This document shows positions 7,759 to 12,715 of a stretch of 12,715 nt of DNA, one piece after another. Positions within the stretch are counted from its first letter, which is position 1. Every line of letters starts with the position of its first letter. A program made the translations under genes and the position numbers. The DNA is from CAYNDB01 sp964395915 (GTDB taxonomy: Bacteria; Nitrospinota_A; UBA7883; JAJRTC01). The notes below the pieces were generated by a model that had not been told where the DNA came from, did not search any database, and worked only from the letters and a program-made list of their open reading frames with translations. The stretch covers positions 1 through 12,715 of the forward strand of contig CAYNDB010000074.1 in assembly GCA_964395915.1 (NCBI GenBank), written 5' to 3'.

Positions 7759-7789
7759 AAAAAGCGCCCCCTTTAAATAAAGGGAGCGC
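7759..7789 (-). terminator. Intrinsic terminator/attenuator between cbpA and cbpB
   Basis: On the minus strand an 11-bp GC-rich stem (arms 7789-7779 and 7774-7764, with one G-U pair) closes a four-base loop and is followed at once by five T residues (7763-7759). It lies 15 nt past the cbpA stop and before the cbpB ribosome site. The plus-strand side has no T run, so it serves the minus strand. Partial termination here would make the short peptide message more abundant than the enzyme message. Confidence 0.85.
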
Positions 7790-7803
7790 CGTGAGGGAAA
7801 AAT

Positions 7804-7911
7804 TTATTTACTTTCTTTAGCCTTGGTTTCCTTGTTCATCAGAATGTAATGAGAAAGGCCTGTGCCATCCGCCTTGCACACTTTGCGGTATGCGATCACG
7901 TCTTTTTTCAT
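7804..7911 (-). CDS. cbpA: CbpA-type modified-peptide precursor, 35 residues
   Basis: A 35-residue, lysine-rich peptide starting at ATG 7911 with a strong AAGGAG site nine bases upstream. It has a single cysteine (C12) and a single histidine (H21), joined by the stretch CKADGTGLSHYIL (12-24). The N-terminus (MKKDVIAYRK) and the C-terminus (NKETKAKESK) are charged. It is the first gene after the B12 riboswitch and is followed by a radical SAM/SPASM enzyme, the standard layout of a ribosomally made, post-translationally modified peptide. I recognise it as the CbpA family described from such cobalamin-linked loci. A frame extending upstream to 8007 runs through the terminator and has no SD, so it is not used. 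Which residues are modified, and whether a leader is removed, cannot be seen; a cobalt- or corrin-related role is inferred. Confidence 0.82.
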   Translation of the reverse strand: MKKDVIAYRKVCKADGTGLSHYILMNKETKAKESK

Positions 7912-7942
7912 AGAACATATCTCCTTTATTGCTTGTTTAAAC

Positions 7943-7977
7943 AAAAAAATCCCCGGACCTGATAAAGGCCCGGGGAT
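7943..7977 (-). terminator. Intrinsic terminator forming the riboswitch expression platform
   Basis: On the minus strand a 12-bp stem (arms 7977-7966 and 7960-7949, one G-U pair) with a five-base loop runs into a T tract ending at 7943. It sits 66 bases past the B12 aptamer and before the cbpA ribosome site, the usual place for a transcription off-switch. A competing pairing is possible: CCTGGGG (8013-8007) can pair with CCCCGGG (7975-7969), the 5' arm of the terminator, and so act as an antiterminator when B12 is scarce. The hairpin is clear; the antiterminator is inferred. Confidence 0.9.
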
Positions 7978-8043
7978 TCGTATAAACCCACGGCAAGCAG
8001 GCTCCACCCCAGGTCCACGGGGGCAAAAGCGCCTTAATTTTCA

Positions 8044-8205
8044 TGGGCAAGTATTCTGGCTTCCGGATCACTCTACTCACCGCGCCTTCCCATCCTGTTA
8101 AGGACAGTGGCCTTTTGCGGCTTTCGTTCCCGGTTACAGCGGCGGGTCCGCGACGGATTCTCACCGTCTTCCTTATCAAAAACCTTTAATTTAAAGGTTT
8201 ACCCA
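8044..8205 (-). ncRNA. Cobalamin (B12) riboswitch aptamer
   Basis: The minus strand shows the conserved parts of a cobalamin riboswitch in order: GGTGAGAATCC (8165-8155), ACCCGCCGCTGTAACCGG (from 8149), GAACGAAAGCC, CCACTG with a following GGGAAGG, and the B12 box GCCAGAATACTTGCC (8060-8046). The ends pair as P1: TGGGTAA (8205-8199) with TTGCCCA (8050-8044). An AT-rich 8-bp hairpin just inside P1 (AAACCTTT with AAAGGTTT) fits P2. It probably senses adenosylcobalamin or another cobalamin and turns off the cbp-cbt-cbi operon when B12 is plentiful, through the terminator downstream. Which cobalamin form it prefers is not settled here. Confidence 0.95.
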
Positions 8206-8224
8206 CAACATGTTTCCACCGCAA

Positions 8225-8253
8225 ATGCTAAATAAAGACGCTCCCGATGTCAA
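8225..8253 (-). promoter_or_regulatory. Sigma70-type promoter of the riboswitch-cbp-cbt-cbi operon
   Basis: On the minus strand a perfect -35 box TTGACA (8253-8248) is followed after exactly 17 bases by TAGCAT (8230-8225). The expected transcription start near 8218 lies about a dozen bases before the first paired base of the riboswitch (8205). This is where a B12-switched promoter should be. The -10 box departs from consensus at two positions. Confidence 0.75.
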
Positions 8254-8308
8254 CAGCTAAAGAGCCGGGAATAAAATACGAATAGTCGCGCTAGTGTCGA
8301 GAAAGAGA

Positions 8309-8370
8309 GGGAATCCTCATATCGATGGCTTTCAGCGACTCCGACGACACTCCGCTGCGCAATGACTCAG
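8309..8370 (-). repeat. Possible REP-like intergenic element
   Basis: Between the permease gene and the promoter, the minus strand reads GAGTCATTGCG, then CAGCG, a short spacer containing GGAGT twice, CGCTG, and later GATTCCC. This resembles a worn copy of the widespread intergenic palindromic repeat built on CATTGCGAG and GCAATC. CAGCG and CGCTG can form a short hairpin. There is only one copy in this window, so repeat status rests on resemblance. No gene is visible in 8254-8395. Confidence 0.3.
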
Positions 8371-8395
8371 AATTACGCTGTCGCTTGCGGTCAGG

Positions 8396-9568
8396 TTAAT
8401 AACGTTTTTCTTTCCTGTTGGCGACCGATGTTATAACCGCAAAGATCAGAACAATGAATCCGCAAAGAATCAGCAGTTGCGGCCAGGAATGTAACAACGG
8501 CTGGTTTCTTATCATGACATCTCTTGCCACGGCGGTCGCATGTGTAAGCGGGAAAACATATGAAATTAACCGAAAGAACTTTGGGAAGCTATCCACATCC
8601 CAGATAATATCACTAAGGAAAATCTGCGGAAGTATTACCAGTGGGATGAACTGAAGAGCCTGAAACTCGTTTGCCGCCAAAAAGGACGCAAGTAAACCAA
8701 GCATCAGGGCAATAAGCATAGTGAGCGCCGTCACGACGCAGAGGGAGAGTACTTGCGCAGACGTAAACTCAAATTCGATAAGAAGCAGTATATAAGTTAA
8801 TATGATTGCCGACTGAAGCCCGACAAATACAAAAAATCCTCCAATATATCCCGCAATGATTTCCCCAAACGAGATCGGAGCTACTTGCAGCCGTTCCAGC
8901 GTGCCGCGAAGCCGCTCCCTCTGAAATGTAACCGCGGAAATTATAAATGTGAAAAAGAAAACGAAAAACATCTGCAAAGCTGGCAGGAAATAGTCAATCT
9001 GCCGGTAATCGTCGGAACCGTAGATATAATGTTTTTCAAGCTCCATGGCCTTGTTGTTTACGGAATTGGCGCATAACGCGGAACACGACGCGTCTATGAC
9101 AACAGGAAGCCTCGCGGCCAGGTCGTCCATTGCGTCCGCTATCGCAGAAAACACATTGGCGGTTGTCAGAGGTCTTGATCCCTCCACATAAATATGCAGC
9201 ATGCCTTTCTTGCCAGAGAAACGGTCCAGCAAAAGCATTTTGTCCAGGTAAAGTATTCCGTCCGCCTTTCCCTTAAGGAGGTTGTCTGTTATCAGTTTAT
9301 TTATGATTGCAGGATCGGTCTCCTCATCCGGAATATCAATGGAAACAAGCTCCACGTCCTCATCATCGTCCAGCTCGTTGATGAAATCTGAATCAAACAA
9401 ACGCGCTATGCCCCGTGAAACAACACCTATCTTTACGACTTCATCTTCGGCGACAGCATAGTAGATAAGCGTCATCACAAAAATGGGAACGAGAAAAAAG
9501 AAAGCCAACGTGCGCCGGTCTCGCAATATTTCTTGAATAATTCTTAATGCGACCCAATACGCTTTCAT
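8396..9568 (-). CDS. ABC-2 type transporter permease
   Basis: A 390-residue inner-membrane permease of the ABC-2 exporter type (YhhJ/YbhS/DrrB-like). It has one N-terminal membrane segment (about 21-38), a large extracytoplasmic domain (about 40-195), then five or so further segments (about 196-215, 238-262, 272-298, 306-322, 365-382). The ABC-2 motif RERLRGTLERLQVAPIS (217-233) and the PLTHA stretch (340-344) are present. The external domain has a strongly acidic patch (residues 67-72) and two cysteines (C162, C166). The ATG overlaps the ATPase stop as ATGA, so the two form one transporter, probably as two copies of each subunit. The substrate is unknown; relatives export drugs, lipids or polysaccharides. 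No HlyD-type partner is seen here. No clear terminator follows before the next promoter. Confidence 0.87.
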   Translation of the reverse strand: MKAYWVALRIIQEILRDRRTLAFFFLVPIFVMTLIYYAVAEDEVVKIGVVSRGIARLFDSDFINELDDDEDVELVSIDIPDEETDPAIINKLITDNLLKGKADGILYLDKMLLLDRFSGKKGMLHIYVEGSRPLTTANVFSAIADAMDDLAARLPVVIDASCSALCANSVNNKAMELEKHYIYGSDDYRQIDYFLPALQMFFVFFFTFIISAVTFQRERLRGTLERLQVAPISFGEIIAGYIGGFFVFVGLQSAIILTYILLLIEFEFTSAQVLSLCVVTALTMLIALMLGLLASFLAANEFQALQFIPLVILPQIFLSDIIWDVDSFPKFFRLISYVFPLTHATAVARDVMIRNQPLLHSWPQLLILCGFIVLIFAVITSVANRKEKRY

Positions 9569-10326
9569 ACCTGCTCGCTCTCGTTCGCAGTTTCAGTCGC
9601 CTTTACGAAAGACGCTTCAAGATCCGAAACCCCGTATTTATCCATGATGCTTTGGGGGCTTCCGTCGCTTATCACCCGGCCATTCCTGAAAAAGACGACG
9701 CGGTCGCACCTGTCCGCCTCGGAAATGTGGTGGGTTGTGATCAGGATGGATGTCCCATCATCGCAAAGCCGTCTTAGCATGCTCCAAATTTTTATTCGAA
9801 GCAGGGGGTCTATCCCGGCTGTAGGCTCATCGAGCAACAAAAAGCGTGGTTTATGAACGATTGCGGTTCCAAGCAACACACGTCGAATCAAGCCGCCGGA
9901 AAGCGTGGATACAAGAACGTTCCTCCTGTCGGCAAGCTCGATAATCTCTAATACCTCATTTACCCTATCCGAAAGAATTTTGCCTGAAATGCCATATATC
10001 CGGCCAAAAAACATCAGATTTTCCAACACCGAAAGACCCGGATAAACGGAAAGACTCTGAGGCATATAGCCAATGTTGCGCTGGACTTCTTTTTCACCGG
10101 GAAGCATGTCGCCGAAAAGGGCTATCTTGCCTTTGGTGGGACGCATGAGCCCTATGATAAGACGCAGCATCGTGGTTTTCCCAGCTCCGTTGGGGCCAAG
10201 GAGTCCGAAAATCATTTTCTGAGGAATTGTGATTGTCAGGTTATCAACGGCAGAAATAGCGCCGAATTTTTTAGTGACATTTTCGAACTTTAGAATGTCG
10301 TTTCTTTCGCTGTGAAGCAAGCTCAT
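9565..10326 (-). CDS. ABC transporter ATP-binding protein
   Basis: A 253-residue ATPase with the complete nucleotide-binding motif set: Walker A GPNGAGKTT (44-52), Q-loop Q90, signature LSGG (142-145), Walker B FLLLDEPT (162-169) and the H-loop histidine in TTHH (H199). It follows the CcmA/YbhF/DrrA pattern of exporters with separate ATPase and ABC-2 permease. It powers the permease encoded next, with which it shares a 4-nt ATGA overlap. The ATG at 10326 has no good SD; no better upstream start is visible. It is preceded by a 111-nt gap after the SulP gene. The last 20 residues are acidic and not conserved. Confidence 0.92.
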   Translation of the reverse strand: MSLLHSERNDILKFENVTKKFGAISAVDNLTITIPQKMIFGLLGPNGAGKTTMLRLIIGLMRPTKGKIALFGDMLPGEKEVQRNIGYMPQSLSVYPGLSVLENLMFFGRIYGISGKILSDRVNEVLEIIELADRRNVLVSTLSGGLIRRVLLGTAIVHKPRFLLLDEPTAGIDPLLRIKIWSMLRRLCDDGTSILITTHHISEADRCDRVVFFRNGRVISDGSPQSIMDKYGVSDLEASFVKATETANESEQV

Positions 10327-10437
10327 AAGCGATTAAACTTTCATCATTTCCAAAAAAGCGAGGTTAAGGAAGCGTGAATTGACTAATAGTATACTAGGTT
10401 ATCATGCCAAAAAACGCATAACAACTACGTGAGGGAG

Positions 10438-12201
10438 CTATAAAGCTGAACTTTCCTTACCATCCACAGACCTGCATTCCAGAAAGATTTTTTCAGAGCA
10501 TTTGGCGCAGATATCCTTGTCGAGCTTTGCGTAAATGGCGCTGATAGCGGAGCTTTTTGAACTAAAGATATTTTCCTCCCCAAACTCCTTAAGGTATTTC
10601 CCTTTTTTCAATAGTGATCTGACCCTCTTTTTTACGCCGTACAAATAAAACCCCCCACCTTTTAAGCGCCATTCCTTTGCTTCGTTAACAAGCGCTTCCG
10701 CTCCCGCAACGTCGATGAAATTTATCCCGCTACAGACAAGGAGCACATGATTTTGTTTTGTGGTTTTACTCCGCAAATATTCAAGAAAAAGTTGCACATG
10801 GTTTATAGATCCAAAGTATAGAGAACCGTCAATCCTTATGATTTTAAGCTGTGGGCATTCGGGGTAATCTATATTCGTTATGAAGGAACGCTTGGAGGAT
10901 TTGATATCCGGCACACGGCTTACAATTCTCGGTTTGGAGGTTTGGTTCAGATATAGGACGAGCGAAAGCATAACACCGGCATAAATAGCGAACTCCAGTT
11001 CCAAAAATAACGTGGCGAAAAATGTAATGGCCAAAACGGCTGACTCCTGCCCGCCTGACCTGATAATTAATTTTACATGATGGAAATCGATAAGATTGTA
11101 TGCGACAACTAGCACAATCCCACCCATCGCCGGAATCGGAAGATACGCCGCAAGTGGCGCGACCACAATAAGTATGGCGGCAAGAGAAATAGCGGCGAAA
11201 ATGGCCGCTACAGGGGTTTTTGCGCCTGCGGCATAGTTTACCCCGCTTCTCGTGAACGATCCTGATGACGCATAACACGAAAAAAAACTGCCGACGACGT
11301 TGGAAAGCCCCTGCCCCATGAACTCCTGGTTGCCGTTAATGCGTTGTTTTGATTTTGTTGCGATTGATCTTGCGATGGAAACCGCCTCTATAAGCCCCAG
11401 CATGGCGATAGCCAGACCCCCTGGAGCCATTGTTCTAATCGCTTCAGCGCTAAAATCAGGCAACGACAACGGGGGAAGATGCGAAGGCAGAGACCCGACA
11501 AGCTTTATATCGTGTTCTTCCGCTCCCAGGGAATAAGCGATTAATCCGGAGCTTATCATCGCAACTAGCATGCCAGGCCATTTAGGAGTATATTTTCGCA
11601 TCACCACAACCACGATTAGCGTCAGGGAAGATACCATCAGCACATAATAGTTTGTCTCTGGCAGACTTTTGAAGATGCCCGTCCAGGTATGCAGGAACGA
11701 TTCACCCGCGGGAATGTAAATACCAAGACAGTGCTTGACCTGGCTGGTAGCGATTAGTATCGCGGCTCCAGATGTAAAACCGACAACAACAGTATGGGAA
11801 ATGAAATTGACAATTGCCCCCAACCTTGCAAGCCCCAGCGTAAACTGCACCATACCGGCAAGAAACGTTAACGTAAGAGCCAGTCTGATGAATTCGGCGG
11901 ATCCAGGTTCCGCATAAGGGCTTATTGTTGAAAACACCACTATGGATATTGCGGTGGTAGGGCCGGATATCAGGTGGAGCGAGGAACCAAAAAGCGCGGC
12001 GATTATGGCTGGAATTATTGCCGTATAAAGACCGTACTCTGGTGGAAGACCAGCTATCATGGCAAAAGCGACACCCTGCGGCAAGACAATAAACGCATTG
12101 GTAATACCTGCGACAAAGTCACTTTTTAACGTAGATTTATTGACCAACCGTATCCATGATAAAAATGGAAACAGCTTGTTCAAATATTTATTTTCTGTCA
12201 T
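10438..12201 (-). CDS. SulP-family anion transporter with C-terminal STAS domain
   Basis: A 587-residue inner-membrane transporter. Residues about 25-420 form the multi-pass SulP core, with the family signature PQGVAFAMIAGLPPEYGLY (41-59) and the segment GQGLSNVVGSFFSCYASSGS (296-315). Residues about 445-560 form a cytoplasmic STAS domain. SulP proteins move sulfate, bicarbonate or other anions, often by symport with H+ or Na+; the substrate cannot be told from sequence. In the STAS domain the usual Asp-Ser-Ser-Gly site reads DVAG (497-500), so the commonly phosphorylatable serine is missing. The tail adds three cysteines (C565, C568, C576), beginning CAKC. The ATG at 12201 has AGGAG only two bases upstream, an unusually short gap. 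It may be co-transcribed with the gene upstream. Confidence 0.9.
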   Translation of the reverse strand: MTENKYLNKLFPFLSWIRLVNKSTLKSDFVAGITNAFIVLPQGVAFAMIAGLPPEYGLYTAIIPAIIAALFGSSLHLISGPTTAISIVVFSTISPYAEPGSAEFIRLALTLTFLAGMVQFTLGLARLGAIVNFISHTVVVGFTSGAAILIATSQVKHCLGIYIPAGESFLHTWTGIFKSLPETNYYVLMVSSLTLIVVVVMRKYTPKWPGMLVAMISSGLIAYSLGAEEHDIKLVGSLPSHLPPLSLPDFSAEAIRTMAPGGLAIAMLGLIEAVSIARSIATKSKQRINGNQEFMGQGLSNVVGSFFSCYASSGSFTRSGVNYAAGAKTPVAAIFAAISLAAILIVVAPLAAYLPIPAMGGIVLVVAYNLIDFHHVKLIIRSGGQESAVLAITFFATLFLELEFAIYAGVMLSLVLYLNQTSKPRIVSRVPDIKSSKRSFITNIDYPECPQLKIIRIDGSLYFGSINHVQLFLEYLRSKTTKQNHVLLVCSGINFIDVAGAEALVNEAKEWRLKGGGFYLYGVKKRVRSLLKKGKYLKEFGEENIFSSKSSAISAIYAKLDKDICAKCSEKIFLECRSVDGKESSAL

Positions 12202-12260
12202 TGCTCCTGGTCTATTGTCACATCCGCAATTATCTTAAACCGACGTAAAACCGGCTCTTT

Positions 12261-12715
12261 TCATTTTTGGTAGTGTATTGTTTTATAAAGGGATATAAAC
12301 TCATCCATCAGCTCTTTTAACTCTGTGTATACATCCTTCTCAAACTCGGAGCTGTTTGTCACAAATGGCATGTGATACTTTTCGTTGATCCGCTCTGATC
12401 GATCTGAAGTCCAGGTGGGAACCATCGCCATTATCGATGGGTCTCTGTTAAGTGTTACGAGCTGTTCAAGAGTGAGCGCCATAAAAACCGAATATTTACT
12501 CTGGCTGTCATAGCCTAAATATTTTTCATGGTTTACCACTGGCCCGACATGGAAACTCAGCGTAAGCTCAGCATCGGATTTTTTCCCCTTTGAATAGGGC
12601 GTTTTAATATTGATCTCATCTAGTCGTGACTTCATGTAATCTCGCAGGTCCTTTAGCAAGGCCGCCCTTTTTACATGATCGTTTGTTTGAATATTTATAA
12701 TAACCGCGTTTAATC
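12261..12715 (-). CDS. Unrecognised protein, C-terminal part (5' end beyond window)
   Basis: The frame is open from the right window edge to the TAA at 12261, giving 151 codons, so this is the 3' part of a longer gene. A TTG at 12659 could start a 132-residue protein, but it has no SD and coding continues upstream through residues reading LNAVIINIQTNDHVKRAALL, so I treat it as internal. I do not recognise the family. The visible part looks soluble, with no membrane segment, and is mixed in charge. Its last 30 residues are predicted as an amphipathic helix rich in Glu, Leu and Lys. It ends 59 nt before the SulP gene on the same strand, so it may share a message with it. Confidence 0.6.
   Translation of the reverse strand, partial: LNAVIINIQTNDHVKRAALLKDLRDYMKSRLDEINIKTPYSKGKKSDAELTLSFHVGPVVNHEKYLGYDSQSKYSVFMALTLEQLVTLNRDPSIMAMVPTWTSDRSERINEKYHMPFVTNSSEFEKDVYTELKELMDEFISLYKTIHYQK

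Noticed and set aside
7804..8007. 67-codon extension of the peptide gene upstream
   Set aside because: The extension would translate through the riboswitch terminator and has no ribosome site; the ATG at 7911 has an excellent AAGGAG.
7937..8179. 80-codon minus-strand frame across the riboswitch
   Set aside because: It is formed by the structured riboswitch RNA and terminator; no ribosome site or protein family is evident.
10387..10396. Palindrome TAGTATACTA and a TATACT box as a promoter for the ABC genes
   Set aside because: The -10-like box is good, but there is no acceptable -35 box at 16-18 bases and the palindrome is short and AT-rich; too weak to list as a feature.
10327..10437. Terminator after the SulP gene
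   Set aside because: Only a 3-bp AGCT-type inverted repeat is visible near the stop and the T run downstream is not preceded by a stable hairpin.
1..12715. CRISPR array, insertion sequence, tRNA or rRNA
   Set aside because: No regularly spaced direct repeats, transposase frames, terminal inverted repeats or tRNA-like folds were noticed on either strand.

Overview
Every gene I can support in this 12.7 kb window lies on the minus strand, so transcription runs from high to low coordinates. It looks like a chromosomal stretch of a medium-GC Gram-negative-type bacterium that makes vitamin B12 by the anaerobic, cobalt-early route: cbiX, cbiD and cbiG are its hallmarks. I cannot name the lineage safely; a deltaproteobacterial, Nitrospirota or Nitrospinota-like origin would fit.

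Right part (12715-8396): the 3' end of an unrecognised gene cut by the window edge, a SulP-family anion transporter with a C-terminal STAS domain, then an ABC ATPase/ABC-2 permease pair with a 4-nt overlap.

Middle (8395-7736): a control region. A possible REP-like repeat is followed by a good sigma70-type promoter (TTGACA, 17 nt, TAGCAT), a cobalamin riboswitch and a strong intrinsic terminator as its expression platform. The first gene after the switch encodes a 35-residue peptide with one Cys and one His, recognised as a CbpA-type modified-peptide precursor. A second intrinsic terminator follows it. Next is a radical SAM/SPASM enzyme of the CbpB type, the presumed peptide modifier.

Left part (6107-1): a close-packed cobalt and corrin operon, cbtB-cbtA-cbiX-cbiD-cbiC-cbiET-cbiL-cbiG, with cbiG cut by the left edge. 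Most junctions overlap by 1-8 nt or are separated by a few bases. A second candidate promoter sits just before cbtB.

Taken together, the B12 switch controls cobalt uptake (CbtA/CbtB), cobalt insertion (CbiX) and the methylation and ring-contraction steps of the corrin ring. It also controls, in first place, a small ribosomally made peptide and its modifying enzyme. The likely idea, which is inference, is that the matured peptide handles cobalt or a corrin intermediate. This peptide/radical-SAM pair is the least understood and most interesting part of the window.
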